Origin: Hyphomonadaceae bacterium
Lineage (GTDB): Bacteria > Pseudomonadota > Alphaproteobacteria > Caulobacterales > Hyphomonadaceae
Direction of reading: 5' to 3'
Assembly: GCA_024742355.1 (NCBI GenBank)
Contig: JANSYM010000006.1
Span: forward strand, 1 to 64,000
Length of the DNA: 64,000 nucleotides
In this document: piece by piece, positions 54,992 to 63,447 of the stretch
How positions within the stretch are numbered: the first letter of the stretch is position 1
How the letters are laid out: each line of letters opens with the position of its first letter
Notes under the pieces: generated by a model
What the model was told of the DNA's origin: nothing
The model's input: the letters and a program-made list of their open reading frames with translations, nothing else
Database searches by the model: none
Program-made: the position numbers and the translations under genes

Positions 54992-55969
54992 ATGTCTCAG
55001 CCAGGGCAAAAAAATCTGATCACGGATATTCCCGGATTGCGGGTCGGGAATGCGCATGACGAGGCCGCGCTGACGGGCGCGACCGTAATTGCCTGCGAGA
55101 CGCCATGCGTCGCCGGCGTTGCTGTCGCCGGAGGCGGCCCGGGCACGCGCGAGACCGATCTGCTGAGCGCAGACAAACTGGTCGACGCGGTCAACGCCAT
55201 CGTCCTGTCCGGCGGTAGCGCCTATGGTCTCGCTGCGGCCGATGGGGTCGCCGCGCTGCTCGGCGCGCGAGGACAGGGCTTTGCCATGGTTGACCGGCCG
55301 GACGTGCCGAAGACGCCGATCGTCCCCGCCGCCATACTCTATGATCTCGCCAATGGCGGCGACAAGGCGTGGCAGGAGACACCCCCTTACCAGGCCCTTG
55401 GTCGCGCGGCGCTGGACGCGGCAGGACCAGACTTCAAGCTCGGCCGCGCGGGGGCTGGCTTTGGCGCCCGCGCCGGACAGCATCGCGGCGGCCTCGGCTC
55501 GGCCTCGATCGTCACCGGGGACGGGCTCAGCATTGGCGCAATCACCGCGGTCAACAGTTTCGGCTCGGTCTACATGCCGGGCACGGACGCATTCTGGGCC
55601 TGGCCTTTTGAGATTGATCAGGAATTTGGCGGCACAAGACCACCCGCAAACTATGCGGCGGATGCCGAGGATTGGGGCGCAGCCAAGCAAAATCCACAAT
55701 TGCGCGAAAACACCACGATCGCCTGTGTCGCCACTGATGTCGCGCTGACACCAGGCCAGGCGAGCCGTGTCGCCCAGATGGCCTTGTCCGGTTTTGCCCG
55801 CGCCATCCGACCAGTATTCGCACCGTTTGATGGCGATGTCGTCTTCGTCCTCTCGACCGCGCAACAACCCCTGCCGGAACCGACGCCATTGGCGCTCGCC
55901 CGGATCGGTGAACTTGCTGCCGGCACGCTCGCCCGCGCGATCGCGCGCGGTGTCCATGAAGCGCAGTAA
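54992..55969 (+). CDS. P1 family peptidase (DmpA/BapA-like)
   Basis: A 325-residue self-processing aminopeptidase. ITDIPGLRVGNAHDEAALTGATVI opens the fold; GGPGTRETDLLS and VLSGGSAYGLAAADGV are conserved, and ENTTIACVATDVALT carries the probable processing Thr. No signal peptide, so cytosolic, unlike the neighbouring ggt. Such enzymes release N-terminal D-amino acids or beta-alanyl residues. AGGAAAGG precedes the start. Confidence 0.9.
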   Translation: MSQPGQKNLITDIPGLRVGNAHDEAALTGATVIACETPCVAGVAVAGGGPGTRETDLLSADKLVDAVNAIVLSGGSAYGLAAADGVAALLGARGQGFAMVDRPDVPKTPIVPAAILYDLANGGDKAWQETPPYQALGRAALDAAGPDFKLGRAGAGFGARAGQHRGGLGSASIVTGDGLSIGAITAVNSFGSVYMPGTDAFWAWPFEIDQEFGGTRPPANYAADAEDWGAAKQNPQLRENTTIACVATDVALTPGQASRVAQMALSGFARAIRPVFAPFDGDVVFVLSTAQQPLPEPTPLALARIGELAAGTLARAIARGVHEAQ

Positions 55970-56026
55970 TTTCCTGAATTCAGGTGTTGCTTTCCCCGAA
56001 ACCCAAGAGTATGTGACCTCTTCCGC

Positions 56027-56103
56027 GCTTCGGTAGCTCAGTTGGATAGAGTACTTGGCTACGAACCAAGGGGTCGGGGGTTCGAATCCTCCCCGAAGCG
56101 CCA
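56027..56103 (+). tRNA. tRNA-Arg(ACG)
   Basis: A 77-nucleotide tRNA folds well: acceptor GCTTCGG/CCGAAGC, D-arm GCTC..GAGT, anticodon stem CTTGG/CCAAG with loop CTACGAA (anticodon ACG at 56061-56063), T-arm with TTCGAAT, discriminator G and encoded CCA. The ACG wobble base is edited to inosine by TadA in bacteria. tRNA-Arg genes are frequent integration sites, but no integrase is near. Confidence 0.97.
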
Positions 56104-56137
56104 CTCACCAGACACAATGGATACCCCCAATCGGTCG

Positions 56138-56161
56138 CGGACCGCATCGATTGCAGGTCCG
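56138..56161. other. Hairpin downstream of tRNA-Arg
   Basis: CGGACCGCA can pair with TGCAGGTCCG (one bulge) around TCGAT. It lies 35 bp after the tRNA and has no T-run, so it could be a processing structure or a weak terminator. Confidence 0.3.
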
Positions 56162-56191
56162 TTCGTTGCACACCCCCAACAGGCATCAGAA

Positions 56192-56214
56192 AATGTGATG
56201 CTAGCCATCACATT
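56192..56214. promoter_or_regulatory. Operator-like palindrome 1 upstream of the cupin gene
   Basis: AATGTGATG and CATCACATT form a perfect 9-5-9 inverted repeat. It resembles a CRP half-site pair, but the half-sites are 9 bases apart instead of 6, so another regulator is more likely. Confidence 0.5.
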
Positions 56215-56237
56215 ATCATATTATGCAATCGAGCAGA

Positions 56238-56255
56238 TAGTTGCAATTGCAACTA
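56238..56255. promoter_or_regulatory. Operator-like palindrome 2 upstream of the cupin gene
   Basis: TAGTTGCAATTGCAACTA is a perfect 18-bp palindrome without spacer, the size and shape of MarR-family operators. It ends 26 bp before the cupin ATG. A smaller AGGTG-G-CACCT repeat follows it directly (56255-56265). Confidence 0.6.
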
Positions 56256-56281
56256 GGTGGCACCTCACCTGAGATATCTGC

Positions 56282-56686
56282 ATGGCCAGCCGAAAAGACA
56301 ATGACATCGAAACCGAGCTGCATGACGTATTTCACGTCAAGCAGATCACGCGCGATACGCCCATCGAAGAGATGGTCGGCGCTGATCTGGTGACCATGGA
56401 ACCGGGTGTCTGCTCAAAACCGCATCGCCACAATCGCTCCGAAACAGTGCTGTACTTCACCGAAGGCAAAGCCACCGTGCATGTGAACTTCAAGCCCATT
56501 GATGTGGTCGCTGGCGACCGACTGCTCGTTCATAAGGGCGAGTTTCACAGCGTCGACACGCCCGCTGATAGCGGCTGTGCGTTCCTGTCAGTACAGACGC
56601 CGCCCATCCTGTCAAAAGCCACCGGCTTTCGCGACTTTGAAACGCACGAAGATGCGGTTGCGGCTGGAACCGAGGACAAGGCGTAG
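56282..56686 (+). CDS. Single-domain cupin protein
   Basis: A 134-residue beta-barrel of the cupin 2 type. The metal-binding motif 1 reads PHRHNRSETVLYFTEGKATVHV, and motif 2 is GDRLLVHKGEFHSVDTP. It likely binds Fe or Mn and a small ligand; enzyme or sensor roles are both possible. The upstream region has two perfect palindromes, pointing to strong specific repression. It is monocistronic. Confidence 0.88.
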   Translation: MASRKDNDIETELHDVFHVKQITRDTPIEEMVGADLVTMEPGVCSKPHRHNRSETVLYFTEGKATVHVNFKPIDVVAGDRLLVHKGEFHSVDTPADSGCAFLSVQTPPILSKATGFRDFETHEDAVAAGTEDKA

Positions 56687-56728
56687 AACGCTTTGCTTGA
56701 AACGTTGGGCGCCCGCTTTGGGCCGCCC

Positions 56729-57385
56729 CTATTCCGGCGGGTCGGTCTTCAATCGGATCGGCGGACAGGCCTTGCGGGCCGCGAAGATCTTGCTTGAATC
56801 GATGGCGATGTTCGCATCACTCAACATATTGCGACCCACGAGCAATGGATAATTGAATCCCGAGCGGTCAGCGAGATTGACCTCACCATTCACGCGAATG
56901 CCGCCAATGCACAGGTCCATATTGACCACCGGACGGACAATCGTGCCGCCGCCGCGCCGACGGATCGAAACCCAGCGCACCACCGGCTCGGTGAAGATCA
57001 CTTCCCGGCCGCGTCGGCTGGTCAGTTTGAATGTGATCATTTCCGGCATCGGATCTTCCATCGACGTGTCGAAGATCGGTGCGATTTCCGCGCCGGGTGG
57101 ATCATCCGGTGTTTCACCGCCGCCCATATCCTCGCCATCGAGCTCCGCATCGCCGATCAGATCCGCCATCTCCTCGTCCGGCGACGTGTTGACCGCAAAT
57201 TCGGGCGGCAGGATTTCGGCATGTATCGAGGTGGTCTTGGCGCCGCTGTCCAGCTTGGCCCGCATCAACAGGCCATTTGGCATGACCCGGGCATGCTCCA
57301 GCCACCCGCGGGTGTGGAGAACCGGCGCGTCAGACACGCTGGTCAGGCTCAGGGCCAGGGAAACAAGAATCGTTTGTCCAAACAT
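56729..57385 (-). CDS. Secreted retropepsin-like protease (PF05618 type)
   Basis: The 218-residue product has a signal peptide (about 1-19), then RGWLEHARVMPNGLLMRAKLDSGAKTTSIHAEIL, whose DSGA is the aspartic-protease-like active site, and the family ending DRSGFNYPLLVGRNMLS. Between them is an acidic insertion of about 50 residues (PDEEMADLIGDAELDGEDMGGG..). PF05618 proteins, once called ATP-dependent zinc proteases, are now seen as retropepsin-like. The role is unknown. Confidence 0.85.
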   Translation of the reverse strand: MFGQTILVSLALSLTSVSDAPVLHTRGWLEHARVMPNGLLMRAKLDSGAKTTSIHAEILPPEFAVNTSPDEEMADLIGDAELDGEDMGGGETPDDPPGAEIAPIFDTSMEDPMPEMITFKLTSRRGREVIFTEPVVRWVSIRRRGGGTIVRPVVNMDLCIGGIRVNGEVNLADRSGFNYPLLVGRNMLSDANIAIDSSKIFAARKACPPIRLKTDPPE

Positions 57386-57419
57386 TGGCGCCCCTAATTC
57401 TCGATTTATGCGGCATTAT

Positions 57420-58304
57420 TTAGGCAGGCATGGCAATCCGGCGATAAACCAGATCGGCATAATCATTGACCAGCGCCTCTGATGTCGCGCCCGGCGTGTA
57501 GTTAAACTCGCCAATTTCAGACACGGGTGTGATTTCAGCGGCCGATCCGGTGATGAAACATTCGTCAAACGTGCCAAGCTCATCCGGCATGATGGCGCGT
57601 TCGATCACTTCAATCTGACGCGCCTTGGCAAGCTTGATCGCCGTCTGGCGTGTAATCCCGTTCAGGAAACAATCTGGCGTCGGCGTGTGCAGAGCACCAT
57701 CGCGCATGAAGAAAATATTCGCGCCGGTCGCCTCGGCAACTTGCCCGCGATAGTCGAGCATCAGGGCGTCGGCATAACCGTCATTCTCGGCCGCATGTTT
57801 GGACAGGGTGCAGATCATGTACAATCCCGCCGCCTTGGCATGGCATGGCGCGGTGAGCGGATCGGGACGACGATAAATCGCGTGCGTCATCCGGATGCCT
57901 TTCATCTTGTCGGCGAAATAATCGCCCCAGGCCCAGACGGCCACGGCCAGGTGAATCGTGTTGCTTTGCGCCGAAACACCCATCATTTCGCTGCCGCGCC
58001 AGGCGAAGGCCCGCACATAAGCGTTTTCAAGACCGGATTTGGCGAGTGCCCCTTCCTTGATCTTTTCAAGCTCATCCACGGAAACCGGAAGTTCAAAGCC
58101 CATGATCCGGGCCGAATTGGCCAGCCGCTCGGAATGCCGGCGGGAGGCGTAGATCACGCCGCCATAGGCCCGCTCGCCTTCGAACACGCACGAGGCATAG
58201 TGCATGGCGTGGGTGAGCACATGAACTTTCGTATCCCGCCACGGGACGAATTCACCATCCATCCAGATATAGCCATCACGATCATCATAGGCTTGGTCTG
58301 CCAT
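57420..58304 (-). CDS. ilvE: Branched-chain amino acid aminotransferase
   Basis: The 294-residue class IV PLP enzyme transaminates Leu, Ile and Val. Recognisable parts are WMDGEFVPWRDTKVHVLTHAMHYASCVFEG, CHAKAAGLYM with the PLP lysine, EATGANIFF and the C-terminal ECFITGSAAEITPV. AGGAAAC before the ATG at 58304 fixes the start. Divergent from the MarR gene 54 bp away, an arrangement common in alphaproteobacteria. Confidence 0.95.
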   Translation of the reverse strand: MADQAYDDRDGYIWMDGEFVPWRDTKVHVLTHAMHYASCVFEGERAYGGVIYASRRHSERLANSARIMGFELPVSVDELEKIKEGALAKSGLENAYVRAFAWRGSEMMGVSAQSNTIHLAVAVWAWGDYFADKMKGIRMTHAIYRRPDPLTAPCHAKAAGLYMICTLSKHAAENDGYADALMLDYRGQVAEATGANIFFMRDGALHTPTPDCFLNGITRQTAIKLAKARQIEVIERAIMPDELGTFDECFITGSAAEITPVSEIGEFNYTPGATSEALVNDYADLVYRRIAMPA

Positions 58305-58358
58305 TGGCTGTTTCCTGTCTTGCACTTTTACTCAATTCACGGGCATTCTCAGATCACT

Positions 58359-58832
58359 ATGGTGAATGTCAACCAAATACGGGCAAATGCGCCTGGCTTC
58401 GATCCGCGTCTGTTTCTCCGTGATGAGGAATTGGATTACGGAATAGCGCTGCTTCTAGCCGGAGAACGGGCATTGATGAAGGCCGCAAGTGAAATCTCGC
58501 GCGATTTTGACCTGCCACAACTCGCCGCACGCGTGTTGATCACAATCCGGTTTCAGCCGGGGCAGACGGTGACGGGCCTGCGCGACCAATTGGACACGAC
58601 CACGCCGACCCTGGCCCGGATTCTTGGCGATCTCGACCAGCGCGGTCTCATCGAGCGTCGCCAGAGCGATCACGGCGATCGCCGCACACGCTGCTTGTTC
58701 CTCAGCCATGAAGGCAAGCGCGTCACCGATCCCGCCACGCTGGCCATGCGCGACAGTTTGAGAAGCGCCTATCGCGCGGCGGGTTCAGGCGCTGTCAGCG
58801 GCGTGCGGGCTGTGCTAGAGGCGCTGATATGA
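58359..58832 (+). CDS. MarR-family transcriptional regulator (PetP-like)
   Basis: A 157-residue winged-helix protein: QTVTGLRDQLDTTTPTLARILGDLDQRGLIERRQSDHGDRRTRCLFLSHEGK is the DNA-binding region with the wing Arg-Arg. It overlaps the response-regulator gene by ATGA, as the PetP-PetR pair does in Rhodobacter and its relatives. In that pair the MarR protein regulates respiratory genes; this role is only inferred here. Confidence 0.88.
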   Translation: MVNVNQIRANAPGFDPRLFLRDEELDYGIALLLAGERALMKAASEISRDFDLPQLAARVLITIRFQPGQTVTGLRDQLDTTTPTLARILGDLDQRGLIERRQSDHGDRRTRCLFLSHEGKRVTDPATLAMRDSLRSAYRAAGSGAVSGVRAVLEALI

Positions 58833-59506
58833 GTGCTGAAACACATCTTTTGATCGTCGATGACGATGATCGGATCCGGGAATTGCTAAAGCAGTACCTC
58901 ACCCGTGAGGGGCACAGCGTCACCACGGCGCCGGATGCCGCCGCTGCGCGCAAACTCTTCCAGACGTTCAGTTTCGATCTCGCCGTGTTCGACATCATGA
59001 TGCCTGGCGAGGATGGCCTCAGCCTGCTCAAGGCCTTGCGCGAAGATGGAAACGAAACGCCTGTGATGTTGCTGACCGCGCGGGGTCAGGCTGATGATCG
59101 CATAGAAGGCTTGCGGCTCGGCGCGGACGATTATTTGCCTAAGCCGTTTGAGCCGGAAGAGCTCGCCTTGCGCGCGGCCGCGATCCTGAAGCGCAGTCAT
59201 GTGCCGCCGCCACCGGAAGAGATTGAAATGTCCGGCCTGGTCTTCGAACCGGCAAAGGGCCTCTTGCACGGTCCCGATGGCCACATCCGCCTGACCGACA
59301 GCGAGCTGCAATTGCTAAGTCTGCTGGCGCAAAAGCCGGGCGAACCAATCTCGCGGGAGGATCTCGCAGCGCAGGCCTCGAACGGCACTGAACGCAGCAT
59401 TGACGTACAGGTGACGCGACTGCGCAAGAAAATCGAACCTGACCCGAGGAACCCCATTCACATCCAGACGGTGCGCGGTATCGGATACCGACTGATGCCG
59501 GACTGA
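58829..59506 (+). CDS. OmpR-family response regulator (PetR-like)
   Basis: The 225-residue regulator has a receiver domain with the acidic pocket DDDD (11-14), phospho-acceptor Asp55 in VFDIMMPG and Lys105 in LPKPFEP, and an OmpR winged helix (about 130-224; ERSIDVQVTRLRKKIE, TVRGIGYRL). It is coupled to the MarR gene by a 4-bp overlap. Its partner kinase is probably the one at 60225-61523, separated by a GST gene. Confidence 0.94.
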   Translation: MSAETHLLIVDDDDRIRELLKQYLTREGHSVTTAPDAAAARKLFQTFSFDLAVFDIMMPGEDGLSLLKALREDGNETPVMLLTARGQADDRIEGLRLGADDYLPKPFEPEELALRAAAILKRSHVPPPPEEIEMSGLVFEPAKGLLHGPDGHIRLTDSELQLLSLLAQKPGEPISREDLAAQASNGTERSIDVQVTRLRKKIEPDPRNPIHIQTVRGIGYRLMPD

Positions 59507-59522
59507 GAAAAGGGCCAAACCC

Positions 59523-60134
59523 ATGTTGAAACTGCACCACCTGCGCGTCGGGCGCTCGATCTTTACCGTCTGGCTGCTGGAAGAGCTCGGCGCCGAATAC
59601 GAGATGGATTTCTACGATCGCAACGAGATGGGCCGCGCGCCGCCGGAGCTTCGCACCGCCCATCCGCTCGGCAAGTCTCCAGTTATCGAGGATGATGGTT
59701 TTGTCCTCGCCGAATCCGGCGCGATCGCGCTGTATTTGCTGGAGAAATTCGACCCTGACAACACGCTCGGCCCGCCCGACGACGCCAAAGCTCGCGCAGA
59801 ATGGATGCAGTGGCTGATGTATACAGAGGCGTCGGCTTTCGCGCCCATGCTGATGAAATTGCTGCTCAGCCGAATGGACGACAAACCGCCTGTGTTTGAG
59901 ATGTTCGCAACCGGCGAAGTCGCGCTTCAGCTTGGATATATCGAAGCGCGACTGTCCGATCGGGACTATGTCATGGGCGACACATTCTCGGCGCCCGATA
60001 TCGGCATGACCTATATTGCCGAAATGGCCGAGCGCCTCGGCGAACTGGCACCCTACCCGAAGCTTTCAGCCTATCTGGCACGCAATAAGGCGAGACCTGC
60101 GTTTCAGCGGGCGCTGGAGAAGGCCGGCGGCTGA
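59523..60134 (+). CDS. Glutathione S-transferase
   Basis: A 203-residue GST. The thioredoxin-like N-domain has LRVGRSIFTVWLLEELG, the cis-Pro in GKSPVIED and the glutathione-binding LAESGAIALYLLEKF; the C-domain is all-helical with DRDYVMGDTFSAPDIGMTYI. It resembles the beta/theta-like GSTs that detoxify electrophiles. It sits between a response regulator and its probable kinase, 16 bp after the former. Confidence 0.92.
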   Translation: MLKLHHLRVGRSIFTVWLLEELGAEYEMDFYDRNEMGRAPPELRTAHPLGKSPVIEDDGFVLAESGAIALYLLEKFDPDNTLGPPDDAKARAEWMQWLMYTEASAFAPMLMKLLLSRMDDKPPVFEMFATGEVALQLGYIEARLSDRDYVMGDTFSAPDIGMTYIAEMAERLGELAPYPKLSAYLARNKARPAFQRALEKAGG

Positions 60135-60224
60135 CCACCGGCCTGCCCCGCCCTCTACCCAAGCCTGCCGGGTCTGCTTATAGATTCATCCTTGTAGCGG
60201 TCGCGGCAATGGGATGTTGATTAG

Positions 60225-61523
60225 ATGAGCAGTTTTCGTCTGCGAGATTATACGCCCAAGAGCCTGTACGGGCGTTTGGCGGCGCTGGTGGCGCTGCCGG
60301 TGATCGCCATCTTCGCGATTTTCGCCCTCTATTATTACCAGGAACACATTCGCGATGTGAACGAAAAGCTGTCGCAATCGATCGCCCGCGAAGTGGGCCT
60401 GATTGTAGACATTTGCGACCGGTCCGATCTCGCATCAGAGGCCGAAATGCGGATCGAGAGCCAGTTGGGACTGCGGTTTGATTGTGCGCATGAGACTGGC
60501 CTGGAGTGGCCTGAGGGCGCGCGTCAAAAATTCGGGTATGACGACGTGCTGCGCGGGCAACTTTCAGTCGTGACTGAACACCCGTTCCGGGTTCGGGTGA
60601 TCGAATCCGGACGCGTGCTCGATTTTCGGCACCAGACCGGCGACGACACGATCCGTGTTGTGGTTGATCGCAAGCGCGCCCTGGCCGCGAACACCCACTT
60701 CACCATTGTCTGGGTGCTGCTTGGCGCTTTGTTCATGCTCACCCTCGCCTTCGCGTTCCTGCGTAATCAGGTGCGGTCTATCCTGCGCCTGACCGAAGCC
60801 GCCAAAGCCTTTGGCCGCGGCCGCGATCTGCCAGGCTTTCGCCCGAGCGGCGCTACCGAGATTCGCGATGCAGCGCGCGCGGTGACGGATATGCGGGCCC
60901 GTCTGACCGCGTTTACGGACCAGCGCACTGCGATGCTGGCGGGCGTCAGTCATGACCTGCGCACACCACTGACCCGCCTCAAACTACAGCTCGCCATGAT
61001 GGAGCAAAGCGAAGAGATTACCGGGGCGCGCACGGATCTCGATGACATGTCGAAGATGCTGGATGAGTATCTCGCCTTTGCCAGCGGCGAGGAAGGCGAG
61101 CGCGCCGAAGATCTGCGTCTCGACCATATCGCCCGCACGGTGAGCGAACGGATCGATGGTGCACGCGTCGAAGAGGCTCCGGAGATCAGCGTCACCGCCC
61201 GCCCAATGGCTCTGACGCGCACGCTGTCCAATCTAATTTCGAACGGGGTCGGATACGGTGATCGTTGCGAAGTGCGGCTGCTCAAGGGGCCACGGATGGC
61301 TGAGATCCTGATCGATGATGATGGGCCCGGCATCCCCGAAGACAAGCGTGAAGATGCCTTCCGGCCGTTTCATCGTCTCGATGATGGCCGTTCGCAAAAT
61401 GTCGCCGGCACGGGCCTGGGTCTGACCCTGGCACGCGATTTTGCGCGCAGCCATGGCGGAGACATTCGCCTTGAGGATAGCCCGCTCGGCGGTCTCCGGG
61501 TCCGCTTGCGCCTGCCTTATTAG
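60225..61523 (+). CDS. EnvZ-like sensor histidine kinase
   Basis: The 432-residue kinase has two spans (about 19-38 and 157-178) flanking a short periplasmic sensor, then HAMP, a HisKA domain with His243 in VSHDLRTPLTR, and an HATPase domain (NLISNGVGY N-box, DDDGPGIPED, GTGLGLTLAR). The sensor domain is small and non-PAS, as in EnvZ. It likely phosphorylates the OmpR-type regulator at 58829-59506. The gene ends 4 bp inside the convergent TetR/COQ9-like gene. Confidence 0.93.
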   Translation: MSSFRLRDYTPKSLYGRLAALVALPVIAIFAIFALYYYQEHIRDVNEKLSQSIAREVGLIVDICDRSDLASEAEMRIESQLGLRFDCAHETGLEWPEGARQKFGYDDVLRGQLSVVTEHPFRVRVIESGRVLDFRHQTGDDTIRVVVDRKRALAANTHFTIVWVLLGALFMLTLAFAFLRNQVRSILRLTEAAKAFGRGRDLPGFRPSGATEIRDAARAVTDMRARLTAFTDQRTAMLAGVSHDLRTPLTRLKLQLAMMEQSEEITGARTDLDDMSKMLDEYLAFASGEEGERAEDLRLDHIARTVSERIDGARVEEAPEISVTARPMALTRTLSNLISNGVGYGDRCEVRLLKGPRMAEILIDDDGPGIPEDKREDAFRPFHRLDDGRSQNVAGTGLGLTLARDFARSHGGDIRLEDSPLGGLRVRLRLPY

Positions 61524-62122
61524 GCGTCGACTTCGGGATCGGCTTTTTTCTTGCCACGCCGGGCGCTGATCCATTCGAGCCGCTCCTCGATCTTGATCAA
61601 TTCCGCATCCAGCGCCGCCATCGTACGGCTGAGATCCGGGCTGGTTTCCTGGCGCCAGGCCCGTTCGGCTTGTGCGATCGCCCAGGCCAGCGCGGTGATC
61701 TGAACGCCGCGCGGCAGCTTTCTCGCCCCGTCCAGTCCCGCGCAGGCAAGCGCCCATTTCGCGGTCGCGGCCCGCGCCTTGAACCGTAGCGCAAGGCCAT
61801 CAAACGATCGGTCGCGCCAGCGCAGATAGGACATGGCGCCATCACGCGCATCTTCCATCGCTTCGAACCGCATCATGATGACATCGAACAGCCGCGTGCG
61901 GGCTGTCTCGTCGGCGTCTACCGAGCCCTCGCTCATCGCGGCGTCGAATAGCGGCTCAACGGCTTCGGTGAGATCCTGTTTGTCGGCGGTGCCGTGCAAA
62001 TCCTTGAGTCCAAGCCCGGCCTCTTCAGCAATATCGGCCAGGGCCAGCGCGCTCCACTTTTCGGTTTCGGCCAGTTTCAGCGCGGCGCGAACGCCTTTCT
62101 CGATGATCTTGCTGGCCTTCAT
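61520..62122 (-). CDS. TetR/COQ9-like helical protein
   Basis: A 200-residue all-helical protein. The N-terminus (RAALKLAETEKWSALALADIAEEAGLGLKDLHGTADKQDL) resembles the TetR helix-turn-helix, while the middle (RTRLFDVIMMRFEAMEDARDGAMSYLRW) matches COQ9, a TetR-fold lipid-binding protein of ubiquinone biosynthesis. The C-terminal 30 residues are basic. Both readings are possible; the HTH is weak, favouring a COQ9-like role. It overlaps proC by 4 bp. Confidence 0.8.
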   Translation of the reverse strand: MKASKIIEKGVRAALKLAETEKWSALALADIAEEAGLGLKDLHGTADKQDLTEAVEPLFDAAMSEGSVDADETARTRLFDVIMMRFEAMEDARDGAMSYLRWRDRSFDGLALRFKARAATAKWALACAGLDGARKLPRGVQITALAWAIAQAERAWRQETSPDLSRTMAALDAELIKIEERLEWISARRGKKKADPEVDA

Positions 62123-62922
62123 TCTGTCTCCCTGGACAGCGCATTGTCACGCGCGATCGCTGCGGCGATGGCGTCTCTGAATACAGATGGCATCGCCGCG
62201 TCGGACATCAAGACCTCGAGTGCCGCCTGCGTCACCCCGTTCGGCGAGGTCACGTTCTGGCGCAGCGTTGCGGCATCTTCTTCAGACGCCTCCATCAGAG
62301 CGCCGGCGCCCTCCACAGTCTTGCGCGCCAGTCGCATCGCGAGCGCAGGATCAAGACCATGCGCCGCACCCGCCGCCGCCATCACTTCCGCAAGCAGGAA
62401 GCCATAGGCCGGACCGCATCCGGAGACAGCAGTGGCCGCCGGTAACAGGTCTTCGCCGATTGGGCCTTCGACAGCGCCGAGCGGGGCAAGCAGGTTTTTC
62501 AGCGATGCGATCGTCTCAGGCGTGGTTTCCGGCTTGGTGCAAAGAATGGTGACGCCCTTGCCGACAAGGCCCGGCGTGTTCGGCATTGCCCGGGCGACGC
62601 GCGCCGTTCCGAGCTTGGCTTCGAGAGTTGCCAGTGACACACCGGCCATGACTGAGAGAACCTGCGTCTGAGGCCCGACGCGCGCGGCAATGCTCGGCGC
62701 CAGGTCGCCGAAGACCTGCGGCTTCACGGCGATGACCAGCATATCAGCGGTCGCAGTTTCCGGATTGAGGCGCACATCACTGCGATCGGCCCAGGCCTGT
62801 ACGGTTTCGGATGCATGCGGGTCGACAATATTGATCGCCCCGGCGAATCCCGCCTTCAGCCATCCCCCGGCCAAAGCCGAACCCATCCGGCCTGCGCCGA
62901 TCAGTGTCATCTTCTGTGTCAT
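62119..62922 (-). CDS. proC: Pyrroline-5-carboxylate reductase
   Basis: The 267-residue NAD(P)H enzyme makes proline. The N-terminal Rossmann loop is LIGAGRMGSALAGG, and the C-terminal signature AVSGCGPAYGFLLAEVM with the following helix is intact. Length is normal. It follows the membrane protein by 7 bp and the TetR/COQ9-like gene overlaps its end, so the four genes to 63954 form one operon. Confidence 0.96.
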   Translation of the reverse strand: MTQKMTLIGAGRMGSALAGGWLKAGFAGAINIVDPHASETVQAWADRSDVRLNPETATADMLVIAVKPQVFGDLAPSIAARVGPQTQVLSVMAGVSLATLEAKLGTARVARAMPNTPGLVGKGVTILCTKPETTPETIASLKNLLAPLGAVEGPIGEDLLPAATAVSGCGPAYGFLLAEVMAAAGAAHGLDPALAMRLARKTVEGAGALMEASEEDAATLRQNVTSPNGVTQAALEVLMSDAAMPSVFRDAIAAAIARDNALSRETE

Positions 62923-62929
62923 GGTTTCG

Positions 62930-63436
62930 CTACGTCCTGCGATATGTCTTGAGGTCTCTTGCCATTTGCGACGGCCTTAGCCCGTTTCCGCTCAGGAGTC
63001 GCTTGAAATCAGGACCATGGTCAAAATGCTGCAGCTGGCGATGATAATAGTTCACGTATTCCAGCAGTGCGAGCAACGCGGCAAAAGTCGCCACGCCCTG
63101 ATCCCATCCGCTATTGAAAATATCGGGTCGCGTCCATGCATAAAGCACGGCGCCCCCTGCGACCAAAGTCAGGATTAGCGCGAGGCCCTGGCTGACCGAG
63201 ATCACGCGCATCGCACCCGAAAGGTCGTATGACCGGTCTTCGAGCTGTTTGAGTTTGGCGCGCCAATAATATGCGCCGATGAGCAAAAGCAGCATCATCG
63301 GAATGAAGCTGACCAACGTCACCCAGCTCGGAGTCCAGCGGGCCACCATGAGCAGGATGACCGGCAATAACACGACATTGCCCGCTTCCATTTTCCAATA
63401 GCCAGAGAGGCGTCGTTTCAGACTGGCCGCAGCCAT
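62930..63436 (-). CDS. Small inner-membrane protein
   Basis: A 168-residue protein with about four hydrophobic spans (about 18-31, 38-55, 78-100, 110-126) and basic loops. The C-terminal part (EYVNYYHRQLQHFDHGPDFKRLLSGNGLRPSQMARDLKTYRR) is soluble and basic. It recurs next to proC in related genomes as far as I recall, but no function is known to me. Confidence 0.75.
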   Translation of the reverse strand: MAAASLKRRLSGYWKMEAGNVVLLPVILLMVARWTPSWVTLVSFIPMMLLLLIGAYYWRAKLKQLEDRSYDLSGAMRVISVSQGLALILTLVAGGAVLYAWTRPDIFNSGWDQGVATFAALLALLEYVNYYHRQLQHFDHGPDFKRLLSGNGLRPSQMARDLKTYRRT

Positions 63437-63447
63437 GGCGACAGGCC

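Noticed and set aside
56192-56214. CRP/FNR-type binding site
   Set aside because: Half-sites TGTGA and TCACA are 9 bases apart, not 6, so it is kept only as an unassigned palindrome.
56027-56281. Integration site for a genomic island at tRNA-Arg
   Set aside because: No integrase and no repeated tRNA 3' end nearby; neighbours are ordinary chromosomal genes.
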